Assembly (NCBI GenBank): GCA_944470555.2
Contig: OX104127.1
Coordinates: 115,472,741 to 115,536,740, forward strand
Length of the DNA stretch: 64,000 nt
Source: Heterobilharzia americana
Lineage: Eukaryota > Platyhelminthes > Trematoda > Strigeidida > Schistosomatidae
Direction: 5' to 3'
In this document: in pieces, positions 1-13,400 of the stretch
Position numbering within the stretch: position 1 is the stretch's first letter
How the letters are laid out: every line of letters starts with the position of its first letter
Made by a program: the position numbers and the translations under genes
The notes under the pieces: generated by a model
What the model saw: only the letters and a program-made list of their open reading frames with translations
Told to the model about the DNA's origin: nothing
Databases searched by the model: none

Positions 1-128
1 AAATGTTTAATTTCAATGAATTTCTTTCCGGATTGCATATAAGTACACAAATTTACCACTTATACTTTTAAATTCTGTATTGAAACCAAGATAATTTTGC
101 CTTATAGTGGATAGTTTTGGAAGCAAAG

Positions 129-182
129 ATGCATGATTCGTCTTATTTGGTCAACATCAGCTGGATGCATCTGCACTCAGTC
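129..182 (-). repeat. Degenerate Sm-alpha-type hammerhead remnant
   Basis: Read on the - strand, this follows the layout of the better Sm-alpha copy at 57630-57690: a GCATCCAG stem I strand, CTGATG at the start of the core, a CCAAATA stem II loop, then AGACGAA and a short palindromic stem III ending in ATC. Stem II and the GAAA box are mutated, so no activity is expected. Sm-alpha elements with hammerhead domains are known from schistosomes; assigning this fragment to them is inference from the shared layout. Confidence 0.5.
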
Positions 183-1394
183 TCCAAAATTAGATTTAAG
201 GAAATATCCTAACATTCGTTCAAGGGGCTTCAGTGAAAACCTAAACCGATCGATTTGGTTCAATATAACAGTTAGTTGGAAGATACAGACATTGAATAAT
301 AATGAAAGAGGGATTAATGATAATCCCTATTATTATTGTTGTTATCCTGGTACTAATTTAAGTCTTGAAATCCGACTGTTAAAACAGAGTTACAAAAGGT
401 TTGAAATCGCTGCGAAAATGAGATACAACATCGATAAAGTACTTAGTGAAATTAATATAGTTTTAGATTGAACAAATAAGGCAAAATTAAACAACATAAG
501 AAGTTAAAATGTGTTAAATGTCTGCCAAGGGCATCATGTCATACGAACTGAGGTTAAGATGGGGCTAAGGCAGAAATCAAGGAAATAACATTCTCCAACT
601 TCGTGACCCATCAAAGCTTACAGGTGTTTAGAATTAAATAAAAAGAATATCTTCGAAAATTTAGCGAGTTCTATAAACAACCTGCATATATTAGCGCAAA
701 CAAAGCGTCATTGACTTGCTTTTAAAATCACTATCCACTTTAACGAATCCAAAACTTAGACTTCTCAGTACACTGAAATATCTCAGCAACATGATGATTG
801 ATAACAGCCGTAGATAATAAGGGTAAAGCTAACCATTGTAGTGGAATGTAACTCTATAATAGACTTATTTATTAAATATCGCACACAGTAATGGAGTAAT
901 AATTATTTGATAACGTTTGAACACAAATTACTTCACGTTTCAAATCTAGGAAGCTCACTAGTGAATCAAAGGACCTGGACATGGAATTAAAGCATACAAA
1001 TAAAGCAAAATCACTTAGAGATTGATACTATCGGTTTAAGGGTTGCGTTAACTTAATTCAGCTAAATAATTTTGGCTAGCTACTTTCGGATCATTCGATA
1101 GAGCTAAGTCAGATTATCGAAGAATACAGACTTAGCCAAACTTAGAAGGATAGGCCATACTATGTCCAGTAATCGAGAGCGGAACTCAGATGTCGGAATC
1201 CATGCACTGACAAACAGTTGTAGAATAAGGTGGTGCAAGAAAACTTCACTAAAGATCAACGTGTTTAGATAGAGAGAGAGGTTATTTACTGAATCATTGT
1301 TCCTCGAGTCACGACCTTGGATGTGTAATTAGAATTAACAAATACTCGACCAAGATCACAAGGTGTGATCTCTGAAGCAGAAATGTGATAGAGA

Positions 1395-1580
1395 GAGATG
1401 CTACTACTGAACAACCTGAGTAGTTAGAAACCACTCAGGCAGATCTGTAGCATTTAGCTGGGTACACCGCCGATAAGCTTGGCTCCAAACGAGCGAAATG
1501 GCCATCTAATGTTTAGATCATTTCGATATGGTTGGCGAAAGACCACAGATCGGCCTGAAGTTTAGTAGCAGTGTATTTCA
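1395..1580 (+). repeat. Unclassified repeat with hammerhead-like block
   Basis: The block near 1470-1503 reads GCCGATAAG, then a stem-loop closed by GCTTG/CGAGC, then GCGAAATGGCCATC. The order resembles a hammerhead core, but the expected CTGANGA is CCGATAA. A related block with the same CCGATAAG and a GAAACGGCC segment lies at 29130-29170, so this is a dispersed family. The exact ends are unclear. Confidence 0.3.
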
Positions 1581-3888
1581 CTTTTTTTTTAACCATTTTC
1601 CACTAAAAACTGTTCACAGTGGTTTCTATCACTCAGATGGAAGGAAATGTCACATTTATTTTCACTTTGCTTAGCCACCACCTTATATTAATTATCGAAT
1701 GTCTACTAACAACAGATTTTCAGAAAAACGTATCTGGATAAACAGATTAATTTGTGTGATTATAATTTAATAACACGTGACTAACTACTTAACAAAACAG
1801 GGCTGAGAAACAAAGAAAGTAATGCACCGTTCATTTCAATGACTAGAAACGTTTACTGATTAAATCACTGCAATCTCCATAATGAATAACCACCTCAACC
1901 ACTGAGATCCGTATCATAATCGTTAGTTTAGTTAAAAAACTAATGAATGGAAAAGCATGTAGCTTATAAAAATATCCAGGATCAGCTGAGATCAGTAAAC
2001 TATCAGCGTAAAAGACTGCTGGGTTGGTTCTGAAATAGTGTGTAGTAGCAGAGTCAGTACTAAATGTAATAATGTCTCCTTTTTAAGTGGCCTTTATGAA
2101 CTTGTGTAAAGTAATTGTCAGACATTCAGATAATACGTACACCGTTCAAACATTTCTTGGTATGCTAGTCTGTCTGAGTCAATTGATTAGATTTATGTGA
2201 TCAAGATAATTTGAATTAGGTTACTGATGGGACGGATTTCACAAGTGTCTCATAAAATGTGTTGGGTTGTCCTTAAAACAAACCTAGTTGATAAGATTAG
2301 AGAAAGCTGAAGAAAGTCTCAACTCAGTGAGTTTTTAGATTTGCAGTACAATTTTAAATAAGTATGAAAACTGACTAAATATTCCCCTGTAACTTATTAT
2401 TCAACTAGTTATTTCATATGATGATCAGCCGTTAACTCCTTAAAAGCACTTCCGCCAACATCCCAGTCTTGGTTTTGTGAATTAACGGCTAAATATAAAA
2501 ATCAAAGTTATTTAAAACAAGTAGTGGTTGACCAGCTTAATTTAATAATAAGTATCACTGTTATTCGTAAAAATTCATTGGTAATAAACATAAAAAGAAA
2601 CAGAATTTCAGATGGTATTTTTCGTCGCATTAGTAACAAGCTGCCTGCACTAACTAATTAATTTTACTCTACGGAGTTACTATTTCCACGTAAAAATATG
2701 ATTCCTCTAGGACGTCTGATTGTCATATTTCATTCTTTGCAGGTAGTGAATTCACTCAACTAGCAGATATTCAGAATTTTTTCGGCATTCTAAGATAGAT
2801 AAGTGCAGTAGTTTTCTGGACCTTTATACATAATGATGTCTATATCCTAGTCAAAAGGAACGATTCACACTTTCGCCCTTTAGAAAAGATTATACACTTT
2901 GGTTGGCAGTAATGTAGTGGGCGTTGTTGATAAGAATGGATATAAGTAGTATATGTTGGGGAATCATAGGGAATTACCAGCAATGGGTAAGGATTCCGCC
3001 GACAGAAAAGCAAGAGACAAGGCAAACGTGTGAAGAGTAGATCAAGAAAGAAGCAGAAGAGGAAATGAAGCATATTTCGCAAATGAAGGTTTTAGTGCAA
3101 GGTGTACCATATTTAACGACTATTGTCCCACTTGTTGACACTAAACATTCCTTCTTGCATACCTGTCTTTTGCTTCTTTCAGTAGTAATATGAAAGATGT
3201 ACATTTCAATACAACTTTCAGTCATTACTGTTAGTTAGCCAGTACTCAGAGGGATCAAATTTATCTGAATATTGAGTATAAAATGGCTGTTATTAATATC
3301 TATGGTATCTGTGATGGGATTACTCATCTGAAACACCTAAACCTAAAACTCAAAGACCTGATCATTGTACTTATCGTAGTTACAAATGGTTTTTTTGCCA
3401 ATATTTGATGATTTACAGTCAGCTTGTTCTACGCAGACGAACGCATGATCATATTCCAATCCTCAGCATGCAGATCACAACTGCATTAACCTTCTCGCAT
3501 AAGATAGAAGCTGGCGAAAAAGTTATTAAGTGGTGTTTTGAAACCTAATATTCAACTGAATATTAAGTGGGATTTTAAAAATGTAAAACATATTCAAGTC
3601 CATAACAACTGCAATTTACCGTAAGGTAGTAATTATAAGTAAGATTTGCGGACCAACTGTTCTATTAGACATCTAAACTGGAAATCTACTCAGATCTGAT
3701 AACTTTTGGTCATTACCGCAGTTTCTCAATTAATAGGTTTCTTTCTTTAAACTCAATAACTCCACATTAACATGTAAAACTGGGATGGTTTATTTAAGTT
3801 TATACCTGTTTCCCAATATTATGAACAAAATAAGATGTCTACTGATTCCTTAACTTGTTTTTCTTTTTTAATCGGCTATTCCTTGCAG

Positions 3889-4184
3889 GTTATATATTTT
3901 GTCACTGTGATACAGATGAATGTCGTGCTTTTGGATATAAAGAATGCAAAGCTGAATTTTATTGTTACAGTATTTATGAATTAAATTGGCCGCCAGACAA
4001 AAATGCCCAGTTATTAAATCGATCAACAGATATTACTGGTACTTCCATCAGTCGTGGTTGTATATCTAACAGTTTTTTAACAATGTGTACAAAGAAGGAA
4101 ATCCGATCAAAGAAACAACTCAATTCACCCTATCTAATAACTCACTGTTGTAGAGATGCTTGGTGTAATGCAGATAAAGTGAAA
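3889..4184 (+). CDS. Exon: cysteine-rich activin/BMP-receptor-type ectodomain
   Basis: The exon follows a TTCCTTGCAG acceptor, enters in phase 1, and ends in phase 0 before a GTGAGT donor. It encodes CxCx4C, a Gly-Tyr-Lys-Glu-Cys-Lys turn, and a terminal CCRDAWCN box. CCx4CN is the hallmark end of TGF-beta-family receptor ectodomains, and the spacing CxCx4C followed by GY..CK.E is closest to what I know of BAMBI. An NRS sequon in the middle is a possible N-glycosylation site. The domain would fold as a three-finger module outside the cell. The hydrophobic run just before residue 1 is the polypyrimidine tract, not a signal peptide. Confidence 0.78.
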
Positions 4185-7100
4185 GTGAGTCGGCCTGTTT
4201 ATCGGTTAATAATTAGGATTATCTGATGGATGCTTATATTGGGCGTAGTATATCCCAACAAATACCGAAATATTTATTTTGTAATTTGTTCCAATATACT
4301 ACACCGGGATTACGCACGTAAGATATACCTAACATGACGAAGCACTAATTCAATGCAATTCAAACCACCCAGACTTTTGTTTTTCAGGATACGTTCAAAA
4401 ATGGAGGGCTGTCGGTGAATAGTTCTTAATTACAGGGATATTTGTTCACTAGATAGCCGTATTTATTGGTATTTTTTATTTCTCACCAGTCTGAACTAAG
4501 GTTTGGTACAAACGTACTATAATTCAACTTGGATGTTAGTGGGGATTTATTAATTTCAAGGTGGTATTCACAACGAATTAGCATCAGTTGAAGAACCATT
4601 GAAAACTTCCCCTTCCTGGACAGCTGTTCCATCTGATTGTGGAACTTCGCAGCAGTGTGTACCAGTGACCCCATAAGGCACTGAACCCCTGGCCTTCAGG
4701 CCTCATAGTGAGTGCGTTACTGTTGGTTCACTAGGCCAGAGTCTAGTGCACCACACTCTACTTCTGTTAATCCACGAAATAGTGAAATCTTCAACCAGTT
4801 CCATCGCTGAGCATTTGTCGTTATTGGTGATATACTTCGAAATACGATTTTCTTAAGTTATAACAAGGCGTCATGACCGGTAAGAATGTAAAAACAAACG
4901 CCAAACGACGGAACTGTATAACGGTCACATTATATCGCAAGTTTAAAGAAGTAGGAAAATGTAACCACTGAACTGGAATCCAGTGACTCAACGGTAACAT
5001 GCTGACTGCGAAACATGAAGACCTTGGGTTCGATCCCTGGTGGAGTCATGGGTGCGCACTGTTGAAGAATCACACGGTGAGACGAATCATTTGTTCAATG
5101 CCTCCACCTTTTCAGTGGTTTTCCAAATGATATCAGTTTGTGGTGAATACCACTTTGACAACAGATGGGTTTTGTTGACGCATGCCAACGTTTTATCAGT
5201 TTTTCTCATTTGTTTATATTGGCCTCTACATAATCTCTGCTGTTGGTTTAAACACGTCATTTATTGTCCTTGTCTCTTTGATCTATGAAAGATATATACA
5301 CACATAAAATTCCGTGTCAGCTGTAATCTAGCTTTCAACTGATGTGGCTGTATCGAAAGTTCCTACCATACAAGAAGCGTGTTATTTTCTTGTTAGGAGT
5401 CAGAAGACTTGAATGGATTACGCTCCACCCATTACCGCTTGAAAGAATAATTAATCCACCACAAATAGTGACTCATTAAAAAACTGGCTACAGAAAATCG
5501 TTTTTGGCTATGTGAATTAATGATTTGGACGTTTTAACAATGAATTGTTTCCTCTGAGGCTGATCGAACCTCTGGTTGACTGTTTCCGGCAACGACGAAG
5601 TCAAAGTTGGAAACTTCTTCCTAAAGTTTGTAATTGTTCATAATCTAGTATTGTTACAAGTATGACTCGTTTAATCGTCAAAATAATACACATTATAACT
5701 CACAATGTGTTTAAACCAATCAGATGAAATCTCATGTTCCCTGCTCTGAGTTAAAGCTTGACAAAATGAAACCTCTATATTCTAAGCTGAAACGCAAATA
5801 AGCTATCAGGAAGATGAAGTTCATTCCTGACGTTTTTCTCGTCACTGTCTGCAATCAGTTTTCTGAAATAAAATGTATACTTCTGGGAGAATTATTCTAT
5901 AAATAGAAAATTACGGATATACTTAAATGAATAATGAATCAGTAACTTAGATTTCCGAGTGAAATAACAGTGATGAAAGGAATACTAACTCAGTAATTAC
6001 AAGAAAATATGAAATCTAATGTAGACCTGTGATATGAAACTCTGTTGCTGTAAAACAAGAGGTGTTAAATTATCACCTCATGAACGTGGTCGTTTAGATG
6101 GATACCATGAGATTTGAAAGTTTATATTATCTAAGCTTGAGATAATCCATCAGGAGCCAGAAAACACAAAAGTAAGGGACATTTTAAAAATTCTGGCTAC
6201 TTTTTAAAACACCCAAATCTCCAGCAACTAGTCATAAGCACGATACCTACTTCACAGACCCAGGTTAAGGTAGTCAAAGAGTGCCACTAGTAGGCCTAAT
6301 TCGAATGGCTCAAAACCCACTAAATTACAATATACTCATAATTAACATCTCAAACCTTACTTTTGACTGAAATATACAGACAACTATTTCATTTGAGAGT
6401 AGAATTCGGACACTGGCAGAGTAGATTTTCATTATTACTTACTCGTTTCGTTTTAAGCAGAGTTTATTACTAATAACCATGGTTCTGAAATGTCATCAGC
6501 AAATAATCCTGTCTGACTATATTGTAACTAAAAAGGGAACTAAATGGTGCTATTTTAGTTCTGTTGGCTTTGGATTGTTAGAATTCAACTTGGATTCAGA
6601 CTTTTAGACACAGCTATCAAACCCAGACAAATAATATGCAGATTAAATTACTACTCGAACTGTATTTTATTTTTAAAATCTTTGTCATAGATTGCTCAAA
6701 GTGACTGGTTACCTCAAGAACCTAAACGGTTTATTCCAAAGACAGCAGATTATTCTAAGTATGAAGGAGAAACAAAGAAACCAGCTAGTTTAAGACAAAA
6801 TGCACAATTCAAGTCAGCACCATCTTTGATTACTTCAAGGAATTTCGAAAATTTTAAAAGTGGAGACCAGTTAATCAGAGATGATTATTCAGAAAGTTTA
6901 TTGAACTCAGGTGTGATTTCTCAAGGTCCTAAGAAGCAAATCACAACCAAAGAAGAAAAGTCTGAAATTAATCATCCAAAACGAGGGATAAGACAGAAAA
7001 CAGAAAAAGGTTAGCAGCGATGTTCAATTTTAAAAATTCATCTCACATTTGTTATTAAATTGAATCAACTGAAGGGTGTGTAAATATCTGCTAAAACTTT

Positions 7101-7375
7101 CCTTCTCAAATTTAAATCAACTTCGAAGTTATTGAGAGGGAAAAGGTGAAACCTAATTGACCGAAAATGGTACCTTTATATATAGTGAATAGAGCAGTAT
7201 TATTTACTGAGACAGTGATCTAATAAGTGCCATTTTACTGCAAGTCAGCAACTCATATATATCCTGAAATAATCATTAAAATCTTAGCAAAGTGAGAACA
7301 ACAAATTCTGCAGAATAAGGTGAACTCATTGTGTTTCCTCACTTTCTTTTCAACTGAGTACAGACTGAAATTATA

Positions 7376-7418
<43 letters not shown>

Positions 7419-10400
7419 AAAAAGATGATAGTCGATTGAAGACATACTTAAGGAATTACTACAGGTTAAGAATGCTCAAATGAAATAATTAGTGCATACT
7501 AAAATCGTAGTTATTTCATGTTCATATAATATGGATGTCATCTTAATGTATGTGACCAATCAAAAATGGAGTAGAAAGGATTACTTAAGTGTATGTGATG
7601 AGCTAATAATGTAAATATAAGGGTTGCCATTTTTTCATGTGTTAAGATCAAGTTGATCTGAGTCAAATAGCAAACTTGTGGAGATGAAACAAGAAATGAT
7701 CATAAAATCGGTTGTAAAAGGGGGAAGGTTATAGTGAATAACAAAAAAATCAATCACTGTCATAGAAGTTGGAGGCTAACAGTTGCCTTTTTATATTGGC
7801 ATGAGTTTGGTTTGCTTCTTCTGATTCCAGTTGCCTCTGCGAATTTTAGTACATTCGCTCTGTTTGTCTGTTACTTTAAATACTTTCGAGATCTGGACGT
7901 GGTGTCCTGCGTCTATCAGATGTTTAGTAATAGTACTTTTAAGACACTTTAGCCCCTTTAACCGTAACTTATTTGAAATTTGTACACGAAATCGAGCCTC
8001 AGTTCTCCTTTCTGTACTTCCAATGTACTTGATTTGATATGTATGTGTGAACTGGTAAATTCATTTTAAGCTAACGTGAGGCGGAAACCTGTTGACTTCC
8101 GACTGTTGTAGTGAAGGCTGTTTTGCCTGCAGAAACTAATTTTGAAGTGAACCAATTGTATGAAATCATCAAAGTGTTCAGGTCCTATGAACAAATTTTG
8201 AATTACAAATATTTCGGTAATGAGATATAGTGGATCGCAATGAAATCCAGGTCATGCATTTTGTCTCATTATGGAATCGTCAGGTAAGTGTGCCTGCCTT
8301 CCAGTGAATGATATTGTTCCCACAAAGCCTCAAAACCTGAACCAATCCCCTACAACCCCAGGACGCTGTCTACTGGGATAGTGAGTCACACTGGTCACTT
8401 CTTGTGCAGTAACATACATATCTTTTATTCGTCGACCAGTTGTTCAAATAACCGTCTCAGTTCTGATGTTATAACAAAAGCTATTCAACAGACGTTGGTT
8501 TGAGAAACGAAGCAATACAATGAGGTCGCAAACTACATATGTTCTGCAGCCATGTATAAATGTTAACATGGAGTAAATTACGTGCAACACTTTTCAGTCT
8601 TTCGACAGGAAGAAATGAAGCCGGCTCTCTGAAACTAAAATAGGAAAAAAGTAGCGGTTTAAATGCTGTTTTGAACACAAACGTTATCGAGAGGATTTAA
8701 AGTGACTTGTGAGCGATAAAATCAATTAAATAGGTGAAATATGATTTAAAACTAATCATGTTGCTGTCTTGAAGATAGTTTGCCATCCTACTGCCTTAAA
8801 TTGACGAAAGGATAAGCTTACTATTTACAAGTCTATTATTTAGGTAAGTGATATGCATTTCATTATTTCAGGGGTCTTTTATCGAGCAACAACACCAACC
8901 AGAAAGCCGTTAAGTACCTGAGAAGACTTGGTACTCGTTAGGGTAATAGAGGAAATCAGCAGGAAGCTCTGAACCTAGGTTTCATGCTTCTTGGCACTCG
9001 TCAACAAGGGGGTATCTGCAACCTCGACGTAGCTCATGTCTCGCCTGTGATGCTAACTGACGTCACTCAGCGTTGCATTTAGAGACATTACCAGTGAGCT
9101 ATTTAGGGCGTGATTGATCTCATATAGGATTGTGTTAGGTATACTGGTTGGTTACTAGAGGGTAGCAACTTCGTGTAGTTTAGTCCTAAGTACTCATCAA
9201 ATTTTATCCATCACTTTGCAATATGGACACCAGGTTATGAGGCTGACCACCACGATGCATTGAGATGGAAGTTATCTGGCTGGAAGCAATCAAAAGGAAC
9301 CCCTGAACCTAGATTTCCTGGTTTGGGCACTGATCAGTAAGGCATTTCATCCTAGTTTACGACTTCTTGCCATTGTGCACCCAATACCGCGTGAAGGGTC
9401 AAAACTAGATTTGACCAACTTCTAAGTTGGGCAACATGGACCGTTGAGTTATTACACAGTGACTGGGTGGTAACGTGGACAACATTGGACCGGACAGTCT
9501 TAGGTTAGATACCTTGCGAAGTCCCTCGGACAAAAGTGAACACCGAATATCTTGTCGAACTTATCTTGTACCCTTAACCTACAAATCAATCATCTGGGTG
9601 AGAGCTGATTGAAATCACTTAATATAAATGCCTATACACAGTCCCTTACAACTGTGTTGGTTTACATTTGACATAAAACTGAGGCCTCTTTGAAGTAAAA
9701 CTGTAGTTCAGTAGAGAGCTAAATCTGAATAAATATCAAACGCTTTGAAAATATGATAATTTGGAAGTATAGTTTGATATTACCAACTATGAAAAAAAAT
9801 TAAAACATTTTTTCTCTGTTGCTATAAGTGAATTAAGGTATCAAAAAACAATTTTCAACTAAGTGAAGTTTCAAATCCTAATAACCTACTAAGTAACGGT
9901 GAGGCGTTTTCAGTCGACATATACGCTTACAGTCAACCTATGATTTGCGGTGTATTATATGTTTAACGTAGTTGGAAAATAATAATAATGAAATATATTA
10001 TTGACAGATTACCAAGGCCATTACAACTACTTTTTCTACATAACGGATATAAACTCAGTACAGTTGGGTAATCAAGAGATCCACCTTACAGCAGAGCATA
10101 ATATTTTGAAGAGGTAAATAAAAGAATAATTAGAGAGGCAATTCCATAAGATACGCTCGGAAGACTTACATTGCATCCGTATTACTTTTTGAATGAAGAA
10201 GTCATTAGAAAATCGCCGTAATCCTGCCGCAGAATTCCACTCTGTGCTATATCTCATATCTTCTTAAGTGATCCATGGGATCCGAAATTCACAATTTGTT
10301 AACAGAAGCTAATCTTACAGAAACACCCTTCATACCTGATCAATAAGCTACTTTTCTCTGCTAACCCCCACCGATATGTGACCCAGTGGGAGCTGTTGAC

Positions 10401-13400
10401 ATGATTGACATAAGATATTCTTCAGCAACAAAAACGGTGTTTCAAGATGACTACATTCGATGAATTATATGATCTCTTCCAAGCTCACACGCAGACTACC
10501 AGACATACGAGTTCATAATTTTGTAATCGGTCTAAGCATTTCTAAAAGGGCAATGACAAAAAACACAGGTCTCAAAAATCTTCTGACCATGGATGTAAGA
10601 TCATACTGATATACAGCTGACGTGGACGGTATCAGAGTATTCGACATCCGGCATTTTACGGTTAAATTAATATCACAGTGACGCCAGGGATGACCGAGAT
10701 TTGCAGTTTCTTCTATAGTTTATGAAATACATTCGGCAATGTCATTAGTCGTATGTCAACCAGTATCCAGGCAAGTAAATACCTACACAAATCTTTTAAC
10801 TACTGCATAGGGCTCACCATAGATAGCGATTTCTGGCAGACGTCTTTTTCAATCTTTGAAAATTATTTTGTGTTTCGATGACATAATATATATGCCATAC
10901 CTATAAAAAAGATTGTCAATGGATTGGGCTTCATTCAGAAATGCTATATCACATCGTACTTTAAGATGACATAGCTTACGTAGAAAAAATCACGGCCTTT
11001 CTTCTGTTGGTATATGTACATCACTGAGAGAGAAAATTAGAGATATGGGCCATGTCTTTCTGTCACTGGAAACAGAGCCGAATAAGGTAGAAAGAAAGAG
11101 GGTGAGTTATCGAGATATTATCAGATTGAAATTCGCAGTCAACTAAGATGATTTCTAACTTCAGCGTTTATTTCATGTACGATCATTTTCACTTCTGCTA
11201 GCATCTCAACATACGAATCAAGTTTCTGCAACAATAAGTCATAACAACAAAAAGCAAATAAAACTGAATGTCTCATAATTCTTTGAAAATGGTTTTATAG
11301 TACATAGTCAACAGATTCTCATGCGCAAATCTCAAAAGGATGGCAGGATATCAAACTCATATCATTTAAATTAGGTTGAGCAAAGAAGCAGCATTGATCA
11401 ATACTGTGTAATGTGGATGGCTCATGAACAAGTGTACCAATCAATGCACGATCAAAAGGTTATTCATAATATGTTTTAAAATAAGAAAATGATTATGAAT
11501 GTCTGTAGAATGACTAATCAGATGTCAATTTTTACTAAAATTACAATGTACAGTTAAGACTGTTCAACACACTATCATGTTTTGTAACTGATCCACTGAA
11601 ATCTTTCCGATCCTGATTTCGTTTAAGGAAATAATTCCCTAAATCTCAATTTATCATATGTTTAACTAAACGAATAGTAAGTAATACTTTTACAACATTG
11701 TAAATGTCACCATATAATTACAATATCAGCTTATTTTTATAAATTAGGCTTATTCTGTGCTGTGTATAGACATACGTTCAAAGTCTTCTCCGTAAATTCA
11801 CCGTATTATGATATATTCAGTCCATTATATACACATGAGAAAATATTTGTTAATATCATTTAGTTTCTTATTAAGTAGTAATGGTATAACTAATCCAGCC
11901 AATGTGGTTGGAATGATTAATTACGTCTTTTTTAGTGTATCTAAACTATGAATAAACATTTTTATTTAAGTAAAATATCAATTCCCTTTTATGTTTGTAA
12001 TATTTTTTTGGCTTCTTTTATCCTCTACCAGTGTATCGTACTACTTATAACATTTTGCTGAATAGTTTCTTAAATATCACCACTGACATCACTATCATTT
12101 TGTGGTTTAATGTATAGTGTATATAATAGTAAATTATGTTAAGGAAGCCTTCCTTATTCAGACTCATTAATCTGTCAGACAATCCATCGTCTTTAAATAC
12201 AGCTATTCTATATTCACTCATAGAAAAATGGCAGATACTTGGTGTAAAATTATGAAGACTAACTATTTGCTGTTAAAACAGTCAAGAAATATAGTGAATT
12301 TATAGTACGATAGTAAATACTTTATACCCTAATTAGTGGGAAGTTAAATTGCATCCCATTTAAGCTTGGTCTTGTATTGCACATGTTTCAGAATCAAACT
12401 AGACAACACCATTGAAGAAATCTCTTTAGGGAGTAAAGCAAGCTGAGACGGTATACATAACTGCTAATTCTACCTGATTTAAGCATCATTGGTGGATGAA
12501 ACAGGTGGAAAATTTTCTCATCCAATGACTGGTCACAGTCTCTTGTTCAAATGTATCCGACATTTATGTTAATAAAACACTAAGGTCAGTCACAGAAATA
12601 TGCTCTTATGAACGCAGATATATCAAACGAATGAGCTGAAAATTGTTTACCTTTTAACTGGTTGATAAAAAATATGACATCATAGCTGTTAATTGTAAGA
12701 TACACAGAATGTTTAAGGAAAAAAGTTTACAGTTTAGAAACTAATCATTACCAGCAGTCTATAAAGATACAAACCAATGAAAAGTCTTACCTATTAGTGA
12801 AAGTAGGATTAGTTTTATATTGCCCAAAAATAAGATAGATTTATGTATACTTAATCATAGCTAATGAAATACTAATGATTATTTCAATAATCTTTATCAA
12901 AAATTTTATCCACGGGTATAAACATTTTGTAACACAGAAAGAATCTGAAATTAAGCACTTAATCCACTTCAAACTTTATTACATAGGTACAAGTTTCAAT
13001 TAGCTTTTATCTTAATACCTTCTGCATATCTTTATTTATTTCGGTATTTTTATGACTTATGCCAAATAGTATCGAGCAAGTATTAGGAAGTAAAAGTTAT
13101 TCTGAGCGAAAAAACTCTCGAGCTAATTACTTCTGACAAGAAATAGATTGCCGGAAATTACAGTAATCTATATTAAGTCATGTTTTCATGGTTTTCGTTC
13201 AGCTAGATGAAAAAAAGATAAAGTTTTCCTTACCGACAAAGTAATTGTAGTTTACATATACTGACTTTTTTTCTTGCTCCATTTCTTTAAAAGTTGTCAT
13301 GGAATATTCGGTCTGTTTTCCTTTTTATGCTAATGACAATAAGACGGTTTATTAATGCAAGTAACGCATTAAGGTTAGATTGAATTGCAACCCATTAAGA

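Larger units (their letters stand above)
1..3888. other. Upstream flank / 5' intron of the BAMBI-like gene
   Basis: I see no supported exon here. The first exon of the + strand gene, expected to encode a signal peptide and to end in phase 1, must lie in this stretch or further upstream; I found no ATG followed by a hydrophobic run and a phase-1 GT donor. The open stretch at 133-471 overlaps a decayed hammerhead repeat on the other strand and has no recognisable domain. The rest is AT-rich with scattered repeat debris. Confidence 0.5.
4185..6690 (+). other. Intron 1 of the in-window gene model
   Basis: This 2.5-kb intron runs from GTGAGT to a TTTGTCATAG acceptor. It contains two decayed tRNA/hammerhead SINEs in opposite orientation (4540-4770 and 4965-5185). 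I see no other coding or RNA feature. Confidence 0.6.

Noticed and set aside
133..471. 112-codon open stretch on the + strand
   Set aside because: Its start lies over a decayed hammerhead repeat on the other strand; the rest has no domain, no splice-compatible context and no signal peptide.
2612..2653. ATG followed by VFFVALVTSCLH as a signal-peptide exon
   Set aside because: It meets a stop after 13 codons and contains no phase-1 GT donor that would fit the exon at 3889.
3855..3888. Hydrophobic run before the ectodomain exon, as a signal peptide
   Set aside because: It is the polypyrimidine tract plus CAG acceptor; there is no ATG, and a TAA lies just upstream in frame.
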